A stretch of DNA of 64,000 nt from Nitrospiraceae bacterium (lineage in GTDB: Bacteria; Nitrospirota; Nitrospiria; Nitrospirales; Nitrospiraceae). The stretch covers positions 1-64,000 of the forward strand of contig DASPUC010000037.1 in assembly GCA_035623075.1 (NCBI GenBank), read 5' to 3'. The position numbers were made by a program, and so were the translations under genes. A model generated the notes under the pieces. The model saw nothing but the letters and a program-made list of their open reading frames with translations, did no database searches and was not told where the DNA came from. Below are positions 1 through 8,213 of the stretch, piece by piece; position 1 is the first letter of the stretch, and each line of letters starts with the position of its first letter.

Positions 1-194
1 CCGAGAGACGCGCTCAGCAAGCCGCCGATGGTGGCTCCAACATAAATTGAGAGCTGCTCCGTCGCCTGCCCCATCAGTCCAGCCAGTGGCACGATAGCGA
101 GGGCGGAAGCAATAAAGATTGCGATCGGACTGGCGCCGTACCAATCCAGCCCAACCGCCAACGGGATGCAAACCAGCAGCAGGTTCAAGGTCAT
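1..194 (-). CDS. Ca2+/H+ antiporter (Cax family), N-terminal part, cut by window edge
   Basis: Only the first 64 codons are visible; the rest lies before base 1. The protein opens with a hydrophobic stretch, then WYGASP, the segment ALAIVPLAGLMGQATEQL and GATIGGLL. This is the usual N-terminus of Cax calcium/proton exchangers, where the GLMGxATExL element leads into the first cation-binding repeat. The family exports Ca2+ across the inner membrane in exchange for protons. The ATG at 194 is preceded by AGGGA at a normal distance. The gene is divergent from the small plus-strand gene at 361, so both promoters must lie in roughly 195-360. Family assignment is by remembered motif similarity; the catalytic repeats cannot be inspected here. 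Confidence 0.8.
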   Translation of the reverse strand, partial: MTLNLLLVCIPLAVGLDWYGASPIAIFIASALAIVPLAGLMGQATEQLSIYVGATIGGLLSASL

Positions 195-360
195 GGTCGT
201 TCCCTATCAGGAGAATGCCTGCGCGTCCTCAGAAGGGAATGTCCCCTCCGGCCGTCCGTTCGAGGAGGAGCCTGAGCTGCTCCGGGCATTCAGAGATGTG
301 TTATCCTCCCTCCTCCTTGAGGCTCAGCTGAAACCTAACAGGTTCAAGGGAAGACGCGTC

Positions 361-567
361 ATGTACGGTCCACTCAGCCCGCGGGAGCCTAGCACAAGAA
401 AACTTTACTCGCAAAGCAAGCCTGTCCGCTTTATTGTGCCCGAAGTGCAGGGTGTTGGATTCGAATCCGGAATTTGCTGCTCAGCTTCGTATGCGACTAC
501 AGGCGAGATTGAATTCAATCTGCTCTTGGTAACGGTGGCCTTGCCGAGTCAAAATGGTGACGCATGA
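361..567 (+). CDS. small hypothetical protein, translationally coupled to the next gene
   Basis: A 68-residue product from an ATG at 361 with AAGGGA about eight bases upstream. The frame is open further upstream (ATGs at 166 and 193), but those starts overlap the beginning of the divergent antiporter gene, so 361 is preferred. I recognise no domain. The C-terminal half (FIVPEVQGVGFESG, then an alternating EIEFNLLLVTVALP segment) could form a small beta structure. Its TGA overlaps the next ATG as ATGA, which is the best evidence that it is translated and works with the following protein. Confidence 0.5.
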   Translation: MYGPLSPREPSTRKLYSQSKPVRFIVPEVQGVGFESGICCSASYATTGEIEFNLLLVTVALPSQNGDA

Positions 568-1493
568 AACTTTGGGGCCATCTGTATGAGGTAACAGAGC
601 TTACATCGTTCATCCGTCATTATGTGGTGAACAGATCTCAGCCGAGCCCAGACAGTATTCGTCCTATTCGAGATGCCCACGTCATCCTCTGCCAATTAAA
701 CAAAGGTGCCTCCAGTTCGCGCGTCCTCGTCGAGTCCAAGACGGATGAAGGAGGCCGATTCGAGCTGAATGTTCCGAACCTCTCGGACACTCCCGTATTT
801 CTGTTCGTGTCCGGCCCTGACGATGTCACCGGGTCCAACGTCGGAAACGAGCATCGATCCAGCTATAGGTACCGCTCCTTTCCGTTTGACCCCGACGCGA
901 ATGGCGAACTACGACGGGACATGTACGTGACCCGCCTCGTCCTCCCAAGCGAGTCCGGATATTCGCAGGCTTCATTAGCCGACGCCCTGACCGAGACAAA
1001 AAAACAGAACACAGAAATCGAATGGATTACAGGCACGATCACCTCTAACGGTATTGTTCTGAGCTGCGGTGGAAAGGGCGCTAGGGCGTCGGGCCGGCTC
1101 GTGCTCAAAGCCAACCTGTCGGGCGATCTGACCAGGATTTTGGACCACTCTGTCGAGGATTTTCATCTGGAGCTTCCCGGTCCGTCCTGGTTGGTCGGAT
1201 TTGTCGTCTCACGGAACGCGATCGAAGCATCCATCCGAGCCGGCCTCGCTGATCTTGCCAACGAGATCAGCGAGCGGCTGCGCCTCAACACCATCGCACT
1301 ATTCACAGGCCAAGTACCGCCCGCGGACCCTGAAGCTGCCAAGAGACTTGTCGGCGAGACCACGCTTTCGGTCAATCGTCTTCTCTATACAACCACACCT
1401 GGCAGTGAATCCTCGATGGCCTCTTGCACGATTACAATCGAGGCTTGTGTCGGTTTCGACAGGACGCTTAAGAAAGGCACTTCACGTGTATGA
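564..1493 (+). CDS. hypothetical protein with carboxypeptidase-regulatory/Cna-B-like N-terminal domain
   Basis: 309 residues, no signal peptide or membrane segment. Residues about 30-95 contain PIRDAHVILCQ, then DEGGRFELNVPNL and FLFVSGPD. This pattern resembles the seven-strand prealbumin-like fold of carboxypeptidase-regulatory or Cna-B domains. The remainder (about 140-300) is mixed alpha/beta with no motif I recognise. The ATG overlaps the stop of the 68-aa gene before it (ATGA), so the two are probably co-expressed and may interact. No function is inferred. The gene is followed by about 300 bases without a convincing gene (1494-1790). Confidence 0.65.
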   Translation: MKLWGHLYEVTELTSFIRHYVVNRSQPSPDSIRPIRDAHVILCQLNKGASSSRVLVESKTDEGGRFELNVPNLSDTPVFLFVSGPDDVTGSNVGNEHRSSYRYRSFPFDPDANGELRRDMYVTRLVLPSESGYSQASLADALTETKKQNTEIEWITGTITSNGIVLSCGGKGARASGRLVLKANLSGDLTRILDHSVEDFHLELPGPSWLVGFVVSRNAIEASIRAGLADLANEISERLRLNTIALFTGQVPPADPEAAKRLVGETTLSVNRLLYTTTPGSESSMASCTITIEACVGFDRTLKKGTSRV

Positions 1494-1790
1494 CATCTTC
1501 TCGAAGAGTTGGCGAAGGCGAAGAAGGAGAATACAGCGTCACACAGGAATGACGGAGTCTTCGTAACTTGACCTATTGTGACCGCTGATGGTAGCCTGCC
1601 GCCTCTGTTGGCACCGTGTTAGCTTTTTTGCATAAAGTACACCGTTCACCGATGTAGGCCGAGCGGCAAATGCCGTGTTCTTGTCGACAAGTCCTTCCCG
1701 CTCACACAACTGCAAGCCTTATCCGTTTTTGAAGCAATTGGAATAAATTCATGAACCTTCGCTTGAAGAACTGATCTTGGGATAACAAGT

Positions 1791-2894
1791 ATGGAACATC
1801 ACATGATAAAGACCCAATCTTCTATCGGCTATCTTCACCAATGGCTGGCAAACGAACGAGGCGTCGCCTTGTTAGCTGTAGCTCTCTTGATAAGTCTGCT
1901 CTTCGCCGGACCCACCGCCGACGCAGCTGACCTGCCGACGGTGGATGATGTCATGAAGGAGTTGAAGATCTCGGATAGTGACCAGGAAAAAATCCGGCGA
2001 GGTGAAATCGTCGATTGGTCACCGACAGAAGGATCGGATCGGGAACTGGCGCTCGGCATGGTGTTTCTTGTCAAGGCCACACCAGAGGAAATCACTCCGA
2101 TATATCGACAGGCCATGATCCTCAGGGAAGTGTCGGTGATTACAGCCCATGGCACTATTACGGGTGAAGGGACCATGGATCAATTGGCCGGGGTGGCATT
2201 GAAGCCGAACGCGGAAAAGGAGGCCAAACGCTATCTGAACGCGGAACCGGGCGAGGAGTTGAATCTGGACGCGAAGGAGATGGCGGGCTTTCGGGCGCTT
2301 CAGTCGCAGGCCAAGGACGGGGCGATCTCGGTGAAGAAGGTTGAAGAACTGCTTCGTGAGGGGCTGCTGGCTCGATACAAGGGCTACCATACAGAGGGGC
2401 TGGCAGGCATCGCGCCTTATGAGCGTGGCCACGGGAAGCAACGACGGGCAGGAGATGAGCTGCTTCTATCGACCAAGCAGCTGTCTGGTGTGGCCAAGCA
2501 TCTGCCTGTCTTCCACAACTTTCTGATCAATTATCCGAAAGGTCTGCCTGCGGAGGAGGTCAAGAACTTCGAGGAAAGGTTCTACTGGCTCAACATCGAT
2601 ATCTTTGGTCGCCCGACCTATGTTCTGGTTCACCGAATGCTGTACCATGTGGGCGAAGCCGTGATGGCGGTTGAGCGTCAGTATTATGCCAGCCACGACT
2701 ACAATACGATGCTTCAAGGAGTCGCTGCGCTCCCAACCAAGGAGGGCACTTTCTTGTTTTACATCGGCCGAGTCTCGACCGATCAGGTCGCGGGATTTAC
2801 GTCTTCCGCTCTCCATCCTGTATCTCGCGCGATCGCTGCGCCCTATATCAAGGACATGTTTAGGAGCCTTCAGGAAAGAGCGAAGAAGAAGTAG
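1791..2894 (+). CDS. uncharacterised exported protein
   Basis: 367 residues. After a short N-terminal extension there is a hydrophobic signal segment (about residues 24-40, ending TADAAD), so the mature protein should be periplasmic. The mature part begins LPTVDDVMKELKISDSDQEKIRRGEIVDW and is mainly helical, with a regular KNFEERFYWLNIDIFGRPT stretch near the middle. I recognise no catalytic motif or named family. A start at M5 (1803) is also possible. It stands alone between two gaps of about 300 and 190 bases, so it is probably transcribed on its own. Confidence 0.7.
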   Translation: MEHHMIKTQSSIGYLHQWLANERGVALLAVALLISLLFAGPTADAADLPTVDDVMKELKISDSDQEKIRRGEIVDWSPTEGSDRELALGMVFLVKATPEEITPIYRQAMILREVSVITAHGTITGEGTMDQLAGVALKPNAEKEAKRYLNAEPGEELNLDAKEMAGFRALQSQAKDGAISVKKVEELLREGLLARYKGYHTEGLAGIAPYERGHGKQRRAGDELLLSTKQLSGVAKHLPVFHNFLINYPKGLPAEEVKNFEERFYWLNIDIFGRPTYVLVHRMLYHVGEAVMAVERQYYASHDYNTMLQGVAALPTKEGTFLFYIGRVSTDQVAGFTSSALHPVSRAIAAPYIKDMFRSLQERAKKK

Positions 2895-3087
2895 CGTGTC
2901 CTAGACTTAGAATCTGCACCATCGCTCAGACGGTTGGGCTCATCAAGGTTCTGTCTAAATCAATCTGAGCATTCCCGACAACCACAGCCCTTCACTGAGG
3001 TAGCCCGACGATTTCTTCGGAAGAATTCTGATTCCTCGCACCAGTTGAACAGTTATATGCTCACGTATTCCACGGAGTGACCGCACA

Positions 3088-4761
3088 GTGATCATCCGTT
3101 TCGCACCCGGTCTTCGGAAGCTTCTGAACTACCGGCGTGAATGGTTCCGGGCTGATTTGGTCGCCGGTGTCTCGGTTGCTGCCGTGGCAGTTCCAACTGC
3201 GATCGCCTATGCGCAATTGATCGGCTTTGAACCGATCGTCGGGCTATATGCGGCGATCCTTCCACTCGTAGCCTATGCGCTGTTCGGGACCTCACGCCAG
3301 CTTATCGTCAACCCCGACGCGGCCACGTGCGCCGTATTTGCCGCCACCGTGCTGCCGCTTGCCGGCGGTGATCCCAATGCCCTCCGGTCGCTCTCCATGG
3401 TACTGGCAGGGTTGACCGGCCTGGTGTGCATCGCGGCAGGACTCTTCCGACTTGGCTTCGTAGCCGACTTCCTTGCGAAGCCGATCCTGGTCGGCTATCT
3501 CAATGGCGTGGCGATCAGCATCTTTCTTGGTCAGATCGGGAAAGTCTTCGGCTTCGCCATGCACTCGCGCGGGATCATCCCACGGCTCATCGAGTTCGCC
3601 GGTAAGCTGCCGCAAACCCATCTGCCAACGCTTGCCGTGGGAGCGACAACGTTCGCGATAATCATGGGAAGCAAACGCCTGGTACCTCGCGCGCCAGCTC
3701 CGTTACTGGCCACAGCGGCAGCCGTCGCACTGGTCTATGGCTTGAGTCTGGAGGCTAGTGATGTGGCGGTTGTAGGTGCATTACCGGCGGGACTGCCAAC
3801 CCTGAGCTGGCCACAATTTGATCCCGAGCTTTTGAAGCCCCTGCTCGGCGGCGCCCTCGGAGTGGCGCTCGTGAGCTTCAGCAGCGGCATGGTGACCGCA
3901 AGGAGTTTTGCCGCCCGGAATCGTTACGACATCGACGTGGATCAGGAATTCATCGCGCTCGGTGCTTGCCAGATCGCCGCCGGTATGTCGCAGGGCTTTG
4001 CCGTGACCGGAGCTGACTCTCGCACTGCGGTAAACGACGCAATGGGCGGCAAAACTCAAGTGGCTGGGCTGATTGCCTCTGCGACGATGGCGGTGGTGCT
4101 CTTTTTCCTGACAGAGCCCTTGCGCTATCTGCCGGTGGCAGCGTTGGGCGCGGTTTTGATCGTCGCCGCCGTCGGACTCTTCGATGTGGCTGCGCTCCGC
4201 AAGATGTGGCGTGTAAACCGATCAGAGTTTGTGCTGGCCCTGTTCACCACGCTTGGCGTCATCTGGCTGGACTTACTGGAAGGCATCCTCCTGGCAGTGG
4301 GATGCGCCTTGCTCCTGCTGATCAAGCGAACGTCGCGACCGCCGGATGCTGTGTTGGGTCGAGTGCCGGGGATGAGAGGATGGCATAACGTGGCCGACCA
4401 TCACGATGCGGTAACTCAACCAGGCCTGATGGTCTACCGATTCAGCGCCGCGATCGTGTTCTTCAATGCGGGGTATTTCAAAAAGCAGGTCTTGGAGCTT
4501 GTCGCTCGCCACCCAGACATTGAGTGGCTCGTTGTGGATGGAAGTACAATCAACGTGGTCGATGTCACCGGTGCCGAAATGCTCGAATCCCTCGCCGAAG
4601 AACTGGAGGCCAAGGACGTTCGTTTCTGCCTTGCGAACGTTCACCGTGACGTGCGCAACACACTCAAACGTGCCGGTACTCTCTCACGCATCAACACCGA
4701 CTTCATCTTCCCGTCACTCAATACCGCGACCGACGCATTCCTCGCACGCACACAAGCGTGA
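3088..4761 (+). CDS. SulP family anion permease with C-terminal STAS domain
   Basis: 557 residues, the normal length for bacterial SulP transporters. The N-terminal 400 residues hold about a dozen hydrophobic segments and the SulP hallmark near the first helices (DLVAGVSVAAVAVPTAIAYAQLIG, interrupted here by other residues in many relatives). A STAS domain follows from about residue 447 to the end, with the VDVTGAEML loop that corresponds to the anti-sigma-antagonist phosphorylation site. SulP proteins carry sulfate, bicarbonate or other anions across the inner membrane; the substrate cannot be read from sequence. The GTG start has GGAG about 11 bases upstream. The gene appears monocistronic. 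Confidence 0.88.
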   Translation: MIIRFAPGLRKLLNYRREWFRADLVAGVSVAAVAVPTAIAYAQLIGFEPIVGLYAAILPLVAYALFGTSRQLIVNPDAATCAVFAATVLPLAGGDPNALRSLSMVLAGLTGLVCIAAGLFRLGFVADFLAKPILVGYLNGVAISIFLGQIGKVFGFAMHSRGIIPRLIEFAGKLPQTHLPTLAVGATTFAIIMGSKRLVPRAPAPLLATAAAVALVYGLSLEASDVAVVGALPAGLPTLSWPQFDPELLKPLLGGALGVALVSFSSGMVTARSFAARNRYDIDVDQEFIALGACQIAAGMSQGFAVTGADSRTAVNDAMGGKTQVAGLIASATMAVVLFFLTEPLRYLPVAALGAVLIVAAVGLFDVAALRKMWRVNRSEFVLALFTTLGVIWLDLLEGILLAVGCALLLLIKRTSRPPDAVLGRVPGMRGWHNVADHHDAVTQPGLMVYRFSAAIVFFNAGYFKKQVLELVARHPDIEWLVVDGSTINVVDVTGAEMLESLAEELEAKDVRFCLANVHRDVRNTLKRAGTLSRINTDFIFPSLNTATDAFLARTQA

Positions 4762-4960
4762 GAAAATTCAAGAAGGCTGATAGAAGAGAGCGGACATCCG
4801 GGAACCGGTTGCGTACTTTTGGTTGTTCGAATTCAGCCCTCGGAGTTCTCGTTGAAGCAGAGCTCCGAACGGGAATAATGAGGCTGCACGAACAACACTA
4901 CCAGATATGTAAAAGAACACCCTGCGGCTCAAGCCGAAAACATGACAGAGCTCATAGATA

Positions 4961-4995
4961 TTTACTTTCACCTTAGGCCAGCCTATATTGGCTGG
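4961..4995 (+). promoter_or_regulatory. candidate sigma70 promoter with operator-like inverted repeat, upstream of the radical SAM/inositol cluster
   Basis: TTTACT (4961-4966) and TATATT (4984-4989) are separated by 17 bases, a good sigma70 arrangement. The -10 box is exactly the spacer of an inverted repeat CCAGCC (4978-4983) / GGCTGG (4990-4995). A protein bound to this repeat would cover the -10 region, as in classic repression. The site lies about 90 bases before the first radical SAM gene. Further upstream are nested short inverted repeats (GTTGTTCG 4822-4829 with CGAACAAC 4889-4896; CGGAG 4841-4845 with CTCCG 4863-4867). This is motif inspection only; chance matches are possible. Confidence 0.4.
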
Positions 4996-5084
4996 GTTGA
5001 GGGGTTGTATCGGTCAGCTGAGGCTCATCTTCGATGTGAAGCAAGCCCCTACCCGATACGGAATTGTCGGCACGAGTAGATTCT

Positions 5085-6086
5085 ATGCATCCATCAATGG
5101 TGATTCGGGGGATGATCGCGCGGCTGGGGATTCGGCCCTATCCCCTCTCCCTTACCTACGAGGTGACATGGCAGTGCAATCTGGCTTGCTCCTATTGCGA
5201 CCGGCATACCCCAATGCCGCAGGAAATGACGCGCGATCAGATAATCAAAGCGTTGGAAGAGTTTCATGCGCTCGGCATGCGACACACCAATCTCGATGGT
5301 GGGGACCCCCTCGTCCATCGACACATCGACGAGATCGTCGAGTGGCTCGTGCAACGGGGCATCACCGTCAGCATGCATACCAACGGAATACTGGTTCCCA
5401 AAAAGATCAACACTGTTCGAAAACTTTCACGAGTGAAGATCAGCTTGGATGGACCACGTGAACCCCATGATGCTATGCGGGGACCGGGAAGTTTTGATCG
5501 GGCTATTACAGGGGCGAAGGCCGCTCAAGCAGTTGGAATCCCCGTAGAGTTTACCTGCATCGTCGGGCGTCACAACGCCGGGACCCTCGATTCACTTATG
5601 GAGATCGCGGCGGACTTAACAATTCCGGTGGTCTTCCAGCCCGCGTTGAACAGTTTATTTCTGGAGACCGCTCGAGACGGATCGGCCTGGCAACTAGACG
5701 CCCAGTCCATTCGAGCAGCGTTCGGACACATCGAGCAAATCAAGCGACGCAGTACCGTGGTGGGGAATGAGTGGTCCAGCCTGCGGCATTTCCGTACGTT
5801 TCCTGAGGATACAACGCCCCCTTGTGCAGCGGGCTGGGTTCTGGCCACAATGGACGCCGAGGGAACGCTATTCCCCTGCGGTCAAGTCAACCGCGCTGAT
5901 CACTCCAACAACGTCGTGCGCCTGGGAGTGGCTCGCGCGTTCGCCGGACTTTCGAGGAAGGGGTGCAGTCAGTGCTGGTGCGCACGCCTGGTTGAAGGGA
6001 ACTACGAGTGGGGAATGCGCATCGATCGCATGCTGCCGCCGCTGATCATGCCACAGTCATCAGGAGGAGAATCGAGAGGCGCGTGA
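5085..6086 (+). CDS. radical SAM protein with C-terminal SPASM/twitch-like cysteines
   Basis: About 333 residues from the ATG at 5085 (a TTG at 5064 and an ATG at 5097 are alternatives). Near the N-terminus CNLACSYC gives the CX3CX2C motif that binds the [4Fe-4S] cluster cleaving S-adenosylmethionine. NLDGGDPL takes the place of the usual GGEP motif, and VKISLDGP is the typical beta-strand of the barrel. The C-terminal part has PCAAGW, a DAEGTLFPCG element and GCSQCWC, fitting an auxiliary iron-sulfur SPASM or twitch domain. Such proteins modify peptides, sugars or small molecules; the substrate is not evident. The stop overlaps the second radical SAM gene (GTGA), so the pair is co-translated. 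Likely first gene of the 5-15.5 kb cluster. Confidence 0.87.
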   Translation: MHPSMVIRGMIARLGIRPYPLSLTYEVTWQCNLACSYCDRHTPMPQEMTRDQIIKALEEFHALGMRHTNLDGGDPLVHRHIDEIVEWLVQRGITVSMHTNGILVPKKINTVRKLSRVKISLDGPREPHDAMRGPGSFDRAITGAKAAQAVGIPVEFTCIVGRHNAGTLDSLMEIAADLTIPVVFQPALNSLFLETARDGSAWQLDAQSIRAAFGHIEQIKRRSTVVGNEWSSLRHFRTFPEDTTPPCAAGWVLATMDAEGTLFPCGQVNRADHSNNVVRLGVARAFAGLSRKGCSQCWCARLVEGNYEWGMRIDRMLPPLIMPQSSGGESRGA

Positions 6087-7039
6087 AACAGTTAACGATG
6101 CCTTCATTGAATCACCGTGCCGATTCTCAACCTATCTCATGGTGGGACTGGTTGCGCTACGGACCATTTTTAGCGCAGCTGGTGGTCACGCGACGATGCA
6201 ATCTCTCCTGTGGCTATTGCTCCGAGTACGACAGCACCTCACAACCCATTCCCATTGCCATCCTCCAGAGCCGTATGGAGAAGTTACGTCAGCTGCGTAC
6301 ATGGGCCATGGCATTAATGGGTGGTGAACCGACGCTGCATCCGGATCTCCTCCAGATCTTCGCAGAAATGCGCCGATTAGGATTCCGCCGCCGCATGATG
6401 ACCACGAATGGCATTCTGCTGACGAAGGAGCTGATCGAAGGGCTAAATACCCAAGGCATGACTGATCTGAACGTCAGTGTCGACGGCGTGAAACGGAACT
6501 CTACAACGATGAAGGTGCTGGAGACGCTGCGATCGAGACTCGAGCTCCTGGCCCAACATGCGCGCTTTCGCGTTGTTCTGAGCGCCGTCATCGGCAGCGC
6601 ACCTCCAGAAGAAGTCCTTCAGGTCGTCGATTTCGCAACCTCGCATGGATTTAGTCCGCGCGTGCTCTTGTTGCATGATGAATCGGGGCAAATCGGACTC
6701 TCTCCCGATCAGTTGGCTCTCTATGCAGAAGTCAAGCGCAGAATTGGCCGGGCCGCGAATGAAGCGGGCAACTATCGCGATCGTTTGATCCACGGAGCAC
6801 AAGCGCCGTTTCGTTGTCGAGCCGGTGCGCGATACCTGTACGTCGATGAATTCGGAATGGTGTGCTGGTGTGCGCAGACCCGCGCCTCGTTCAGGAAGCC
6901 CCTACTGGACTATACCCTGGATGACCTGCGTGAGCAGTTTTACACCGGGAAATCCTGCCAGGCCACATGCAGTGTAGGTTGTGTGAGAACCGTCTCCGCT
7001 TATGACGCCTGGCGCTTGCAAGGGGCGTCGTCGAATTAG
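6083..7039 (+). CDS. second radical SAM protein with SPASM/twitch-like C-terminus
   Basis: 318 residues from GTG at 6083, chosen because AGGAGGAG lies at 6062-6069 and the start overlaps the previous stop as GTGA; ATG 6098 is an alternative. CNLSCGYC supplies the SAM-cleaving cluster, and MALMGGEPTLHPD and TTNGILL are standard radical SAM motifs. The C-terminal section has RCRAGARYLYVDEFG, CWC and CQATCSVGC, enough cysteines for auxiliary clusters. It is distinct in sequence from its neighbour, so this is not a recent tandem duplication. Two coupled radical SAM enzymes beside an inositol cluster suggest two radical steps on one product (inference). A 114-base gap follows. Confidence 0.87.
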   Translation: MKQLTMPSLNHRADSQPISWWDWLRYGPFLAQLVVTRRCNLSCGYCSEYDSTSQPIPIAILQSRMEKLRQLRTWAMALMGGEPTLHPDLLQIFAEMRRLGFRRRMMTTNGILLTKELIEGLNTQGMTDLNVSVDGVKRNSTTMKVLETLRSRLELLAQHARFRVVLSAVIGSAPPEEVLQVVDFATSHGFSPRVLLLHDESGQIGLSPDQLALYAEVKRRIGRAANEAGNYRDRLIHGAQAPFRCRAGARYLYVDEFGMVCWCAQTRASFRKPLLDYTLDDLREQFYTGKSCQATCSVGCVRTVSAYDAWRLQGASSN

Positions 7040-7153
7040 TCGACCACATGGAAGGGGATGGTGTAGCTCGGTTGTTCAGTTCAGTCTAAATAGACGACGA
7101 GACAAACCCAGCTATCCCTTCGATCGTAAGCTAACCCGCAACCGTAACAGACG

Positions 7154-8164
7154 ATGAGAAAATGCTATCAAGTTGGCGTGCTTTTGGCCGGAGTTGGGGT
7201 GATCGGATGGATTCTCTGGACGGTTGGGCTCGCAACGGTCGCGGCGAACCTCTCCGTCATTGGAGCTCGGCTGCTTGCCTTCATCGCACTCTATCTGTTT
7301 GCTCAACTTGCCTTCATGGTCGCCTGGTGGGTGGTGATGGACCGCGATGCCCAGGCCTACGGTTTTCTGAGGCTGTTCGGTGTCTACCTGGCGGGCGATA
7401 CCGTCAATTATCTCGTTCCCTCGGGTAATCTTGGAGGGGAGCCAGTCAAGGCCTACCTGTTAAGAGACACAGTGGGATTCGGGCAGGCGCTGACTTCGAT
7501 CGTCATTCACAAGCACGCGGAACTGATTGCCGAATGGGTCTTGCTGGTTGGAGGCCTGACGGTTTGCCTTGCATACATAGAGATGCCGAGTGTCGTGACG
7601 CTTGCAAACACGGTGATTGTCGGCGGACTCGGAGTGAGCCTCATTATCATGACGTGGGCCCTGAGAGCGGGCACGCTTTCCCCGATCCTGCGTCGGTTAT
7701 CTGATTGGAAACCGCTGGCCTCCTACCTGCAAACCCATCAGCCTGCTGCGGACGCGCTGGCTACGCGACTTCGTACGTTTTACAAGGAGCAATGGCGGTG
7801 GTTTCTTGTTTCGACAGGCTGGTGTCTTATCGGATGGTGCGGCGGACTTCTAGAGACCTACTTGGTCCTTCACATCCTCTCCCCGGCGGAGGGGTGGACC
7901 ACAGCTGTGGCGGTCGAAACCATGGTCCTGGCTTTTAACATTGTCTTTGGGTTTGTTCCGGCACGCCTAGGCAGCGCCGAGGGAGTGAGGGTCGGTGTGT
8001 TTGTGTTACTCGGGCTTCCGGCTGCGCAAGGGGTTGCATACGGAGCTGTTCGCCGTGCTCGGGAATTGGCCTGGATTTTGCCAGGCTTTGTCATCTTGTG
8101 GAAGCGACACTTGAGGTGGTTCACTCAAGAAGATGCTGAGACGCTCCCAGCGCGGCTCGCCTGA
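7154..8164 (+). CDS. lysylphosphatidylglycerol-synthase-type transmembrane protein (UPF0104/AglD2-like)
   Basis: 336 residues with eight or so hydrophobic segments and no soluble catalytic domain. NYLVPSGNLGGEPVKAYLLRD is the signature loop of the LPG_synthase_TM family, and LGSAEGVRVGVFVLLGLP is the matching C-terminal loop. Members of this family act as flippases or membrane partners of lipid and glycolipid biosynthesis enzymes; many have no known substrate. Its place between the radical SAM pair and the nucleotidyltransferase/CDP-alcohol transferase genes suggests it handles a lipid-linked or exported product. It starts at ATG 7154 with a weak GA-rich ribosome site and may be in the same transcript as both sides. 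Confidence 0.82.
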   Translation: MRKCYQVGVLLAGVGVIGWILWTVGLATVAANLSVIGARLLAFIALYLFAQLAFMVAWWVVMDRDAQAYGFLRLFGVYLAGDTVNYLVPSGNLGGEPVKAYLLRDTVGFGQALTSIVIHKHAELIAEWVLLVGGLTVCLAYIEMPSVVTLANTVIVGGLGVSLIIMTWALRAGTLSPILRRLSDWKPLASYLQTHQPAADALATRLRTFYKEQWRWFLVSTGWCLIGWCGGLLETYLVLHILSPAEGWTTAVAVETMVLAFNIVFGFVPARLGSAEGVRVGVFVLLGLPAAQGVAYGAVRRARELAWILPGFVILWKRHLRWFTQEDAETLPARLA

Positions 8165-8213
8165 CACGTGGTCAGCCCACTGTCGTGCTGCTTGCTGAGT
8201 GAGATTGAGCGAA

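Noticed and set aside
4758-4976. 72-codon frame after the SulP gene
   Set aside because: No ribosome site, basic random-looking composition, and it occupies the region with the candidate promoter and inverted repeats.
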